A DNA stretch of 64,000 nt from a bacterium (lineage in GTDB: Bacteria; Hydrothermota; Tepidihabitantia; Tepidihabitantales; Tepidihabitantaceae), in the NCBI GenBank assembly GCA_035505375.1, contig DATJQV010000016.1:32556-96555 (forward strand). The letters run 5' to 3'. A model generated the notes under the pieces. That model saw only the letters and a program-made list of their open reading frames with translations, had not been told where the DNA came from and did not search any database. Positions within the stretch are counted from its first letter, which is position 1, and every line of letters begins with the position of its first letter. A program made the position numbers and the translations under genes. This document shows, one piece after another, positions 49,754 through 57,458 of this stretch.

Positions 49754-50053
49754 GTCAGCGTCTACTAGACCAATCGATAGACCATCATTCGGACTATATA
49801 CTAGACAAATCACCGGCAGGTCATGTGGAACGTCTACCATAACGTGCAATGGAGGAACCCATACACTATCCATCGCACCAACATACAGTCATATCCCTGA
49901 ACCGACAGCATGACGGACTGATAGACATACCAACGGATGTACCACTACTCCGTCGATTAGACCAACCTACAGTCATACCTCTAGCCCATCTCATAGACCG
50001 TCTACCATACCGTCTACTAGACCGTCCGGGGGACGGTCTACCAAATGCCAGTA
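49754..50053. repeat. 12-nt-period degenerate tandem array 3 (25 units)
   Basis: Twenty-five 12-nt units stay in one register: TAGACCAATCGA, TAGACCATCATT, TAGACAAATCAC, TAGACATACCAA, TAGACCAACCTA, TAGACCGTCTAC, CATACCGTCTAC and others. CAGTCATATCCC and CAGTCATACCTC recur exactly seven units apart. Two adjacent units (50018-50040) form a perfect 10-bp-arm hairpin, TAGACCGTCC/GGACGGTCTA, around GGG. The sequence is unrelated to arrays 1 and 2, but period and length match. Confidence 0.85.
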
Positions 50054-50167
50054 TCAGAGCTAATCTCAGCAATATTCTATGCTGTAAATATCGTATTTGC
50101 GTAAGATAAGTCACTAATACTGGCCAGTTACCGGACTTGATGTTGAGTCGGAAGGCCAACACGGCCA

Positions 50168-50195
50168 TTGCGCGGCGCGGAATGTGGTGTATGAT
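50168..50195 (+). promoter_or_regulatory. Possible promoter of the 122-residue hypothetical gene
   Basis: TTGCGC at 50168-50173, a 16-nt spacer and TATGAT at 50190-50195. The -35 is poor. It leaves a leader of about 80 nt. Confidence 0.4.
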
Positions 50196-50279
50196 AGCTG
50201 TGGCTGACTTCGGTCTCGGCCGGCGGCTGCGGCTCGCACCGGACCGGAATCAGCAGCCCGAGATGAAAGGAGAATACAG

Positions 50280-50648
50280 ATGCCGGATAAGATGAAGCGA
50301 TTCACGAGTTGGAACGTGAAGTACAACACCGAGCGCATCAAAGCCACCCTCGATGAGATGCGGCCGGACATGCAGGCCAGATACCAGACGGCGATGACCG
50401 CCATGCTCGCCAATGATACCAAGGTCAAACAGGTCCTGAACGGCAAGTCGGTCAGTACGATCTTGTACGTCCCCTACCTGAGTTTCGGCCGGCAGCTTTG
50501 GAAGTACTCGCGCGAGCAGGATATCGACGGCCACAGCCTGCAGCTTGCGGCCGAGGTCCTGCGCAACAAATGGAAGGCCCGCGGCCTCGACGAAGACGTG
50601 CTCCTTGCGATCCAGCGGGAAGTCTGCAGCGTCCAGCCCGAGCCCTAG
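50280..50648 (+). CDS. Conserved-looking hypothetical protein, 122 residues
   Basis: The ATG has a strong ribosome site (AAAGGAG, 8 nt upstream). The protein is mostly helical and charged: WNVKYNTERIKATLDEMRPD, AMTAMLANDTKVKQVL, ISTILY-like VSTILYVPYLSFGRQLWKYS and LQLAAEVLRNKWKARGLDED. There is no signal peptide or membrane segment, so it is probably cytoplasmic. I do not recognise the family. It stands alone between array 3 and a VapBC pair. Confidence 0.72.
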   Translation: MPDKMKRFTSWNVKYNTERIKATLDEMRPDMQARYQTAMTAMLANDTKVKQVLNGKSVSTILYVPYLSFGRQLWKYSREQDIDGHSLQLAAEVLRNKWKARGLDEDVLLAIQREVCSVQPEP

Positions 50649-50730
50649 CGCCACCGGCCCGTCCGCAGGGACTCAAGCCGATCCTGCCCAGGAGTCGGCA
50701 TCGTGTCCCGAAGCGGATTGCAAAGCCGGC

Positions 50731-50759
50731 TTGACCGCGGTCGGTGTTGAGGCTATATT
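50731..50759 (+). promoter_or_regulatory. Sigma70-type promoter of the VapBC-like pair
   Basis: TTGACC at 50731-50736, a 17-nt spacer and TATATT at 50754-50759. Transcription should begin near 50766, which rules against the ATG at 50772 and favours 50784. Confidence 0.75.
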
Positions 50760-50783
50760 GATACTGCACACATGAGGCGAAAC

Positions 50784-51017
50784 ATGAGCACAGTTGATGA
50801 CACGGTCAAGTTGATAAGGGAGTTGCCCGACGATCTTCAGGCCGAGGTGGCCGACTTCGCTCGGTTCTTGAAGGAATCCAGAGCCCGACCGAAGCGCACC
50901 AAATTCCGCCTCGATTGGGCCGGCGCGGGCCGTCACTTGAAAGACAAGTTCACGTCAGTCGAGCTTCAGCACAAGACCCTCGACTGGTGGTCGGATGACA
51001 TACCTGCTCGACAGTAA
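50784..51017 (+). CDS. VapB-like antitoxin (DUF2281-like)
   Basis: From ATG 50784, with GAGGCG 6 nt upstream, the 77-residue product reads MSTVDDTVKLIRELPDDLQA then EVADFARFLKES. That is the start of many small antitoxins paired with PIN toxins. The C-terminal half (FRLDWAGAGRHLKDKFTSVE, ending DWWSDD) resembles the toxin-binding segment of DUF2281-type partners. It overlaps the toxin by 23 nt. Confidence 0.8.
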   Translation: MSTVDDTVKLIRELPDDLQAEVADFARFLKESRARPKRTKFRLDWAGAGRHLKDKFTSVELQHKTLDWWSDDIPARQ

Positions 51018-51459
51018 CGTCTGGCTCGAATTGCTGTTTGAGCAGGAACGGTCTGAGGATGTACGACGATTCCTTGAGACAGTACCGATGGCCCAAATCG
51101 CCATCAGCGAGTTCTCCGTGTACTCAATCGGCATAGCGCTCGCACGCAACGGGCTGGAGCTAGCCTTTGTCCAGTTCGTCTTGGATACTCTTGAGGGAAC
51201 AGCGCTTACCCGTATCCGACTCGACACAGCGGACCTCAAGGAGGTCATGGGCGTCAGGAAGCGCTTCCGACTCGACTTCGACGACGCCTACCAGTACGTA
51301 GCGGCCAAGAAGAACGACCTGACCCTCGTCAGCTTCGATGCCGACTTCGACCGAACCGACCGCGGCCGAAAGACTCCCGCGGACGTACTCGGTGAGCCAC
51401 CCGCTGCCCGCGACCAGCCGCCAACAAAGCCTGCCCGCCCCCGACACCGCAAGCGGTGA
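50995..51459 (+). CDS. PIN-domain RNase toxin (VapC type)
   Basis: The acidic PIN residues are visible: Asp in YLLDSNVWLELL, Glu in IAISEFSVYSIGIAL, and Asp residues in LDFDDAYQYVAAKKNDLTLVSFDADFD. VapC toxins cut RNA, often tRNA or rRNA. The last 25 residues (PPAARDQPPTKPARPRHRKR) are Pro/Arg rich and outside the normal domain. It is translationally coupled to the antitoxin. Confidence 0.88.
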   Translation: MTYLLDSNVWLELLFEQERSEDVRRFLETVPMAQIAISEFSVYSIGIALARNGLELAFVQFVLDTLEGTALTRIRLDTADLKEVMGVRKRFRLDFDDAYQYVAAKKNDLTLVSFDADFDRTDRGRKTPADVLGEPPAARDQPPTKPARPRHRKR

Positions 51460-51569
51460 CCCGAATGCTGCTAACGAGCGCCCCGCGATGCGATCCGAAC
51501 CAGCCCGGCCTTGACGGAAGCCAGAAATATGGGAAGTGCCCCCCGCCCACGAACCCTGACATGTCAGCG

Positions 51570-52064
51570 ATGAAGACTGGTGTTCTGCTGTCCGTCCTTG
51601 CGGCCGTCACGGTCGTCTGCGCGCACGACGGACTGCCCGGCCCGACCCACGGGAACCCGACACGAGCGTGGGCGAGCTACGGCGAAGGCCTGGGTTTGCT
51701 ACTAGCCGCCGGAGAAGTGAGCGCGAGTTTCCAGACCGGACATCGCCTGTTCACGGCCCGATGCGCCGCAACGGGATTCGGAGCGGTTGACATGGGCTGG
51801 GTCGTGATGAGTGATTACGGGTTCCTCTACGGGGTGAGCACGGCGGACAGGTACACCAACGCGTCGGCATCGGTCGGGTTGAGCTACGTATCGGGGCAAC
51901 TGGGCGACAGGAGAGTCCGGACCGTTGGCATTCCGCTTGAGGCCAACTTCACCGTGATCCCTTGTGCCTACTTCGGACTCGGCGCCGGCGTGTTCGGGAA
52001 TCTCAATTTCACATTGCCATTCTGCGGCGGCGTAGTCTTCCTCCGGCTGGGCAAGCTGCGCTGA
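51570..52064 (+). CDS. Hypothetical exported protein, Gly-rich beta-strand composition
   Basis: I place the start at ATG 51570, where a signal peptide begins (MKTGVLLSVLAAVTVVCAHD); the frame is open from 51456. The mature 145 residues alternate short hydrophobic strands and glycines (GEGLGLLLAAGEVSASFQTG, SVGLSYVSGQLGDRRVRTVG, CAYFGLGAGVFGNLNFTLPF), suggesting a small outer-membrane barrel. It resembles no family I can name. No ribosome site is clear. Confidence 0.6.
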   Translation: MKTGVLLSVLAAVTVVCAHDGLPGPTHGNPTRAWASYGEGLGLLLAAGEVSASFQTGHRLFTARCAATGFGAVDMGWVVMSDYGFLYGVSTADRYTNASASVGLSYVSGQLGDRRVRTVGIPLEANFTVIPCAYFGLGAGVFGNLNFTLPFCGGVVFLRLGKLR

Positions 52065-52144
52065 GCGTGCGCTCGGAGTTTCGCTTGCGGCCTTCTTCCT
52101 TTGCCCTGATTCTATACTTCCAACTTCGGAAGAATTAGGGACAG

Positions 52145-53713
52145 TGGGGCTGTTGAAAAAGTCTTGACATCTTTCTGACGGCTGGTGCGTCTAAGAGCAG
52201 TGATGCCCAACCGAAAGGACGCCACTGACAATGGTAGGTAATCAGGACCGCTGGCATGAGGACATCTTTGTCGCCTGCCCGCTCCGCGACCTGGTGCCGG
52301 ATGATCACATCCTGAAGCAGGTCGACCGAGTGCTGGATCTGTCCTGGCTGCGGGACGAGGTTTCGGACAGCTACTGCTCGAACAACGGTCGTCCTAGTAT
52401 CGACCCGGAAGCGGCGCTGCGCTTGATGTTGGCCGGGTATCTGGAAGGGATTGTGCATGACCGCGTGCTCATGCGGCAGGTCCAGGTAAACATCGCTATC
52501 CGCTGGTTTGCCGGTTACCGACTGCACGAGGTCCTGCCGGACCACAGCAGTCTGACGAAGCTACGGCAGCGGTGGGGCGAGGAGCGTTTCTGGCGTATCT
52601 TCAAACGGACCGTAGGTGAATGCGTACGTGCCGGGTTGGTAGACGGCAAGACGGTGCATGTCGATGCGACGCTCATCCGGGCCGACGTGAGCTGGGAAAG
52701 CCTGGTCGCAGAACATGTTGAGCAGGTGATAGCGGAGAACGAAGGCGTGGAGTCCAGTGGCGAGACGGAAAGTAAGCCTCGCCGGCGGCCGGGCCGGCCT
52801 CGGACCCGGCCGGAGCAGCGTAAGAAGCGGAGTAAGACCGACCCGGAAGCGACGATGGCGACCTCAAGTCACCGGCGGCGTATGGAGCCGTGCTTCAAAG
52901 ACCACATAGTGGTAGACGACAAGGCCGGAGTGATACTGGATGTGAAGGTGACGACGGGTGAGGCGAGTGAGTGCAAAGAACTCATGTCGCAGTTGGACCG
53001 GGTGGAAGCGCAGACTGGCGAGAAGGTAGAGGTGGTGACGGCCGATGCGGGCTATGGGCGGTCGGAGAACTACGCGGCGCTGGAAGAGCGGAGAGTGCAG
53101 GCGGCGGTGGTGCCGCAGCGTGAGGCCCGGACAGCAACGAAGCTGCCGTTGCGGCGGTTCAAGTACGACGCCAAGCACCAGTTAGTACGCTGCCCGGCCG
53201 GGAAGATACTGCACCGGCAGGGAGAGGCGCCGACCGCGAGAGGTTGGATCTACCGGGCGCGAGCGTGTGACTGTCGAGCGTGTCCGCTCAAAGGGCGGTG
53301 CGTGCCCAGGACGGCGTCGGTCCGGACAGTGCTGATTGTAGATGGGTATGAGGCGCTCTTGCGTGCGCGGCGGGCAAGGAGCCGGGGCTGGGACGAAGAG
53401 AAAAGAGAGTCATACCGGCGGCACCAGTGGTGGGTGGAGGGGCGGCACGGCGAGGCGAAGGTCCAGCATGGACTGGCCCGGGCGGTAAGACGGGGACGAT
53501 GGAACGTGGCGATTCAAGCGTATCTGACGGCCGCGGTGATCAATCTCAAGCGGCTGGCTGCGGCGCTTGCCGGGAACCCTCCATCAAGGCTGGTTTTCAG
53601 TGCGCTGACACGACTGGTTGGTAGTTTCTGTCGACGCCTTGGTCTAGACCTTGCTGCAGTCCGCACCGCTGTCGCTTGACGGCGCCCAAGACAGGGGTTT
53701 TTCAACAGCCCCA
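52145..53713 (+). mobile_element. IS1182-like insertion sequence, 1569 bp
   Basis: Perfect 16-bp terminal inverted repeats: TGGGGCTGTTGAAAAA at 52145-52160 and TTTTTCAACAGCCCCA at 53698-53713. Both ends are flanked by CAG, a possible 3-bp target duplication. One intact transposase gene fills it. Joining the flanks gives AATTAGGGACAG then TCGCCATATTTCTG, a REP-like sequence that the element seems to have entered. Confidence 0.9.
52231..53679 (+). CDS. IS1182 family DDE transposase
   Basis: This 482-residue transposase is complete. It has the IS1182/IS5-group N-terminal domain (DHILKQVDRVLDLSWL, RPSIDPEAALRLMLAGYLEG, SLTKLRQRWGEERFWRIF). The DDE residues lie in VHVDATLIRADVSW, VTADAGYGRSENYAAL and WWVEGRHGEAKVQHGLARAV. 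A Cys cluster (ACDCRACPLKGRC) and a basic linker (RRRPGRPRTRPEQRKKR) are typical. No frameshift or stop interrupts it, so recent activity is plausible. Confidence 0.96.
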   Translation: MVGNQDRWHEDIFVACPLRDLVPDDHILKQVDRVLDLSWLRDEVSDSYCSNNGRPSIDPEAALRLMLAGYLEGIVHDRVLMRQVQVNIAIRWFAGYRLHEVLPDHSSLTKLRQRWGEERFWRIFKRTVGECVRAGLVDGKTVHVDATLIRADVSWESLVAEHVEQVIAENEGVESSGETESKPRRRPGRPRTRPEQRKKRSKTDPEATMATSSHRRRMEPCFKDHIVVDDKAGVILDVKVTTGEASECKELMSQLDRVEAQTGEKVEVVTADAGYGRSENYAALEERRVQAAVVPQREARTATKLPLRRFKYDAKHQLVRCPAGKILHRQGEAPTARGWIYRARACDCRACPLKGRCVPRTASVRTVLIVDGYEALLRARRARSRGWDEEKRESYRRHQWWVEGRHGEAKVQHGLARAVRRGRWNVAIQAYLTAAVINLKRLAAALAGNPPSRLVFSALTRLVGSFCRRLGLDLAAVRTAVA

Positions 53714-53734
53714 CAGTCGCCATATTTCTGGGCG

Positions 53735-53917
53735 ATGTCAAGGCGCGGCGCGGCCGGTGGCCGCGAGTTACCAGTACCCAGGTTCCAGTTCCCAGTTGAG
53801 GACATCGGACGACGTTGCACGTTGTACCAGTCCGCCAACCAACGTGGCTGGTCGAGACCATGACGGCAGCCGACAGCCTGCAGCCTGCGGCTTGCGGCCG
53901 GGACCTGAGTCAGGGAG
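53735..53917. repeat. CCAGTTCCCAGTT and GCAGCCTGCAGCCTG word repeats
   Basis: TACCAGTACCCAGGTTCCAG and TTCCCAGTTG at about 53767-53798 and GCCTGCAGCCTGCGGCTTGC at about 53877-53896 repeat short words. No gene is present between the IS and the next toxin-antitoxin pair. Confidence 0.55.
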
Positions 53918-53945
53918 TTGACTCGCGTCCGGAGGGCAGTAGGAT
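53918..53945 (+). promoter_or_regulatory. Sigma70-type promoter of the ParE-type pair
   Basis: TTGACT at 53918-53923, a 16-nt spacer and TAGGAT at 53940-53945, followed after 7 nt by ATG 53953. The mRNA is probably leaderless. Confidence 0.65.
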
Positions 53946-53952
53946 TTGAGTG

Positions 53953-54180
53953 ATGGCAAAGAAAGACAGCATCATTGACGAGATACTTCAACTTCCCCGC
54001 GAATCCCGGGCGCTTCTTGCCGAGAAGCTTCTGGAGAGCCTGGACTATGAGGAAGGCTTCGAAGTCAGTCCGGAATGGATGGACGAGATCAGGCGACGCT
54101 GCCGGGAGATCGACGACGGAGCAGTAACGCTTTCCTCAAGCGAAAAGGTATTCGAGGAACTCGACAGTAAGCTCGCATGA
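53953..54180 (+). CDS. Addiction-module antitoxin (PF09720-like)
   Basis: This 75-residue protein has the addiction module component pattern: IIDEILQLPRESRALLAEKL then LESL, and VSPEWMDEIRRRCREIDDGA near the C-terminus. Such proteins are partners of ParE/RelE-type toxins. GTG 53950 directly precedes the ATG and could also serve. Its TGA overlaps the toxin ATG. Confidence 0.85.
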   Translation: MAKKDSIIDEILQLPRESRALLAEKLLESLDYEEGFEVSPEWMDEIRRRCREIDDGAVTLSSSEKVFEELDSKLA

Positions 54181-54479
54181 GTCCGGTCGAGTTCCATCCG
54201 GCAGCACGCGAGGAGCTCGTACAGGCTGCACAGTACTATCAGGCCCATAATCCCGGTCTCGGACGGCGCTTCGCCTTGGCCGTGCGCGATGCGGTCCACC
54301 GGATACAAGAGTTCCCGTTGCTATACCCGGTTCTCGAAGGCGACATACGTCGTTGTCGGGTTCTCCGTTTTCCCTACGGTGTCGCATACCGCGCCAAGCA
54401 GGAGCGGATAGAGGTCCTGGCAGTCATGCATCTGCACCGGCGACCCGGGTACTGGAAGTCCCGAACCGGGCAGGACTGA
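54177..54479 (+). CDS. ParE/RelE family toxin
   Basis: The 100-residue protein follows the ParE plan: VEFHPAAREELVQAAQYYQA, GLGRRFALAVRDAVHRIQEFP, RRCRVLRFPYGVAYRAKQER and a final VLAVMHLHRRPGYWKSR. ParE toxins inhibit gyrase and RelE toxins cut mRNA; sequence alone does not decide. It is coupled by ATGA to its antitoxin. This is the fourth toxin-antitoxin pair in the window. Confidence 0.9.
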   Translation: MSPVEFHPAAREELVQAAQYYQAHNPGLGRRFALAVRDAVHRIQEFPLLYPVLEGDIRRCRVLRFPYGVAYRAKQERIEVLAVMHLHRRPGYWKSRTGQD

Positions 54480-54969
54480 GACCAACGAGCAACCAGGGGC
54501 AATTCCCACTTCTCTGAGCGACTCCCAAGGCGCGCCATGACAGGATGGTCGTCCACGCGGAGAGTGATGAGCGATAAGCGATGAGTGATGAGTGCGGAGC
54601 GACCAACGAGGGGCGGGAACAGTGAACGACAAGCGTGGAACGATGAGTGCCGGGCGCGACGGAATTGCGGGCTGGTCGAGGCGATGCAGCCGACGGCTAA
54701 CCGCTAGCGTCTGACAGCTTGCCGCTCACAGCTCACGGCCCGCCGACCACAGTCAGACAATAGGCGGTTGAGTCAACCTGCTGGCCAGAGGCACCGCCGG
54801 ATTGGGTTCTGACAGAGGACTGGCATTCTCCAACTCGGGACTCGTCTTCGTAATCTGCGGCCTACTTGAGGTATCTGCGTCATCTGCGACATCTGCGGTT
54901 ACATCCGGTTTGGTTGCGGGCTCCGAGGCCGCGCCGGGAACTCTGTGGTTCTCAGAGAGGCGGAATCGC
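54480..54969. repeat. Intergenic word-repeat region (GAGTGATGAGCGATAAGCGATG; ATCTGCGTCATCTGCG)
   Basis: At 54564-54600 GAGTGATGAGCGATAAGCGA and TGAGTGATGAGTGCGG words run in tandem. About 54700-54740 has CAGCTTGCCGCTCACAGCTC. About 54848-54900 has TAATCTGCGG, GTATCTGCGTCATCTGCGAC and ATCTGCGGTT. No gene is visible. Confidence 0.6.
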
Positions 54970-54998
54970 TTGACATGCCGCCCGATTCCTGATTGAAT
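54970..54998 (+). promoter_or_regulatory. Sigma70-type promoter of the polyamine gene pair
   Basis: TTGACA at 54970-54975, a 17-nt spacer and TTGAAT at 54993-54998. The ATG at 54997 is inside the -10, so translation starts further on. Confidence 0.65.
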
Positions 54999-55053
54999 GG
55001 CACATGCACTCAGGCACATTTGCCGCTCGTACAAAATGAAAGGGCAGTCGAAG

Positions 55054-56184
55054 ATGACCACCGCGGCCTATCTGCGCGAATTGCGCAAGACGTTCCCGAA
55101 GTTGGCGAAGAAACACGGGACTCCTTTGTTCATCGTGAGCAAGACGCTGTTGCTCGAACAGGTCGCGCGGTTCCGCAAGCTTCTGCCTCGCGTCGAGCCG
55201 TTCTATGCGGTCAAGGCTAACCCCAATCCTGACGTACTGAAGGTACTGGCCCAGGCCGGGCTCGGGTTCGACGTCGCGTCGCCGCAGGAAATCGACTGGG
55301 TCCTGAATGCCGGAGCGACTCCGGACAAACTGGTCTACGCCAACACCATGAAGCGCAACGAGTCCATCACGTTCGCCTGCAAGCGTAAGGTGAACCTGAT
55401 GACGTTCGACTCGGAGTATGAGCTGACCAAGATCGCCCGCTACGCTCCCGGCGCTTCGGTGATGGTCCGCATCAAAGTCCCGAATGTCGGCTCGATCATC
55501 GAACTGTCGCTCAAGTTCGGCGCCGACCCCCAGGACGCGGTCCCGCTGTTGCTCAAGGCTGCTCGGCTCGGGCTCAAACCGGTCGGCGTCAGCTTCCACG
55601 TTGGCTCACAGTGCACCCACGGCGACAATTACCTCGAGGCCTTTGAGCTGTGCAAGATAATCGTCAACGATGCGATGCTCAAGCAGCTCCCGCTCCAGAT
55701 GCTCGACATCGGCGGCGGGTTCCCGATTCGTCACTTCGACACCGACGAGGACTGGTTCGCCAACATGGCCCCGGCGATGAACATGGAGATGGAGCGATTA
55801 TTCGACCGGAGCATCAGGATCATCGCCGAGCCGGGCCGGGCTATGGTCGGCCCGGCGTGCATGCTCCTGCTTAGCGTCGTGGGCAAGTCAATCCGTAACA
55901 ACAAGCACTGGTACTTCCTTGACGATGGCGTGTACGGGGCTCTGTCCGGAATAATATTCGACCACTGCAAGTACGAGTTCAACGTCCTCAAGAAGGGGCC
56001 GAGCCAGCTCACGACGCTGGCCGGACCGACGTGCGATTCACTCGACATCATCTCCGGCGCCGAGGAGCTTCCCGAACTCGACTTCGGCGACCTGGTCTAC
56101 GCTCGAAACATCGGCGCCTATTCGCTGGCCAGCGCCACGACCTTTAACGGTATACCTCCGGCCAAGCCGATCCTCGTGCCATGA
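55054..56184 (+). CDS. PLP-dependent ornithine/lysine decarboxylase-like enzyme (alanine racemase-fold, group IV)
   Basis: The enzyme removes CO2 from a basic amino acid, most likely ornithine to putrescine. Motifs: [20 protein letters not shown] with the PLP-binding Lys, [63 protein letters not shown] and the active-site Cys region [14 protein letters not shown] 55054 is chosen (AAGGG about 10 nt upstream); earlier ATGs at 55036 and 54997 exist, the latter within the promoter. It overlaps the deoxyhypusine-synthase-like gene by ATGA, so the two probably form a polyamine pathway. Confidence 0.9.
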   Translation: MTTAAYLRELRKTFPKLAKKHGTPLFIVSKTLLLEQVARFRKLLPRVEPFYAVKANPNPDVLKVLAQAGLGFDVASPQEIDWVLNAGATPDKLVYANTMKRNESITFACKRKVNLMTFDSEYELTKIARYAPGASVMVRIKVPNVGSIIELSLKFGADPQDAVPLLLKAARLGLKPVGVSFHVGSQCTHGDNYLEAFELCKIIVNDAMLKQLPLQMLDIGGGFPIRHFDTDEDWFANMAPAMNMEMERLFDRSIRIIAEPGRAMVGPACMLLLSVVGKSIRNNKHWYFLDDGVYGALSGIIFDHCKYEFNVLKKGPSQLTTLAGPTCDSLDIISGAEELPELDFGDLVYARNIGAYSLASATTFNGIPPAKPILVP

Positions 56185-57425
56185 AGAAGAGTGCTCAAGT
56201 GATCAAGAGGTCTAGTGGTCAAGTGAAGAAACCCCGCACTGGACCACTGGACCACTCGACCACTCGGTCACCTCGGGTCCGCGCGGACCTCACCGAGGTG
56301 CCGGAATGGCTGCGCAAGCGCGAGTGCCCGCATAAGGAAAAGTACATGAGCGGCAAGCGCATAATGCCGACCGGCATCACCGGCCGGGAAAGGCTGCCCG
56401 GCCTGATGGAGGGCACTTTCCTTGCTTACAACGCGGCACGACTGCGGCAGGGCTGCGAGCTCTTCACCGAGAAGATGCTCACGCAGGACACCTTTGTCGG
56501 CATGAGCCTAGCCGGAGCGCTTACGCCTGCCGGTCTCGGCTGCTCGGCGATTGTCCCGCTCATCAAGGCCGGATTCGTAGACTGGATCGTCGCGACCGGC
56601 GCCAACATGTACCACGACCTGCACTTCGCGTTCAACCTGCCGCTCCATGTCGGCTCGCACGTGGTGGACGACACCGACCTCCGCCGCAACGACGTTGTCC
56701 GCATCTACGATGTGTTCCTCGGCTATACCGACTGCCTGATGGCGACCGACAAGATTCTACGTTCCATCCTGGTTCGGCCGGAGTTCCAGAAGGAAATGGG
56801 CACGGCCGAGTTCTACCATCTGCTGGGACGATATGCGGCTGAGTGGGAAAGGAAGACCGGCAACAAGGACGTTTCAGTTCTGGCCGCAGCATATCGCGCG
56901 GGTGTACCCATCCACACCAGCTCGCCCGGAGATTCGACCATCGGCATGAACATCGCGGGCCTGGAACTCAAGGGCCTGAAGCTGCGCATCAACCCTTCAA
57001 CCGACGTCAACGAGACAACGTCCTACGTGCTCCACGCCAAGCGCTCAGGCGGGAAGTCGGCCGTCCTGCTCATTGGCGGCGGCAGCCCCAAGAATTTCAC
57101 GCTCCAGACCGAGCCGCAGATACAGGAAGTTCTGATGATCAAGGAGCTCGGTCAGGACTACTTCTTCCAGATAACCGACGCGCGGCCCGATACCGGCGGT
57201 CTGTCCGGCGCCACGCCGCACGAAGCCGTGTCGTGGGGCAAGGTTGACCCGGAGAAGCTGCCGGATGCTCTGGTCTGCTACACCGACGTGACGATCGCGC
57301 TACCGATGCTCGTGCACTACGCGCTCGCGACGCATCCTCGGCGCAAGCTGCGCCGTCTCTACGACAAGCGTTCCAGGTTGATGGAAGATCTCACTCGCGA
57401 GTTCTTTGCACACACGCATTTCTGA
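56181..57425 (+). CDS. Deoxyhypusine synthase-like protein, probable homospermidine synthase
   Basis: The core from about residue 55 is DHS-like: [87 protein letters not shown] with the catalytic-type Lys, and [14 protein letters not shown]. Bacteria lack the eukaryotic target eIF5A. Bacterial relatives can transfer an aminobutyl group to putrescine, giving homospermidine; the decarboxylase gene in front supports this. The first about 30 residues ([20 protein letters not shown]...) are encoded by a word repeat and are not part of the family. Confidence 0.88.
   Translation: MKKSAQVIKRSSGQVKKPRTGPLDHSTTRSPRVRADLTEVPEWLRKRECPHKEKYMSGKRIMPTGITGRERLPGLMEGTFLAYNAARLRQGCELFTEKMLTQDTFVGMSLAGALTPAGLGCSAIVPLIKAGFVDWIVATGANMYHDLHFAFNLPLHVGSHVVDDTDLRRNDVVRIYDVFLGYTDCLMATDKILRSILVRPEFQKEMGTAEFYHLLGRYAAEWERKTGNKDVSVLAAAYRAGVPIHTSSPGDSTIGMNIAGLELKGLKLRINPSTDVNETTSYVLHAKRSGGKSAVLLIGGGSPKNFTLQTEPQIQEVLMIKELGQDYFFQITDARPDTGGLSGATPHEAVSWGKVDPEKLPDALVCYTDVTIALPMLVHYALATHPRRKLRRLYDKRSRLMEDLTREFFAHTHF
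56192..56275. repeat. AGTGGTCAAGTG / CCACTGGACCACTCG palindromic word repeat at a gene's 5' end
   Basis: CAAGTGATCAAGAGG, TCTAGTGGTCAAGTG on the left and CACTGGACCACTGGACCACT, CGACCACTCGGTCACC on the right face each other around AAGAAACCCCG. It is translated as the N-terminus of the DHS-like protein. Related words (ATCCAGTGGTCCAGTGATCG) lie at 15412-15432. Confidence 0.75.
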
Positions 57426-57445
57426 ATAGGACCTATAGGTCCTAT
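57426..57445. terminator. Perfect 20-bp palindrome between converging genes
   Basis: ATAGGACCTATAGGTCCTAT is its own reverse complement. It lies directly after the stop of the DHS-like gene and 14 nt before the stop of the ABC gene on the other strand. Possible bidirectional terminator or another word-repeat family (AGGACCTAT). Confidence 0.55.
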
Positions 57446-57458
57446 ACGACCTAATCCG

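Noticed and set aside
49382..49873. 163-residue minus-strand frame
   Set aside because: No ribosome site or recognisable family; its first third is read through 12-nt array 3, and composition is not gene-like.
49754..50053. CRISPR array
   Set aside because: The 12-nt units are contiguous with no spacers between identical repeats, and no cas gene is nearby. Same reasoning for 16130-16429 and 16740-17099.
54997..55053. Upstream ATG starts for the decarboxylase
   Set aside because: The ATG at 54997 lies within the -10 box and that at 55036 has no ribosome site; 55054 fits the homologous N-terminus better.
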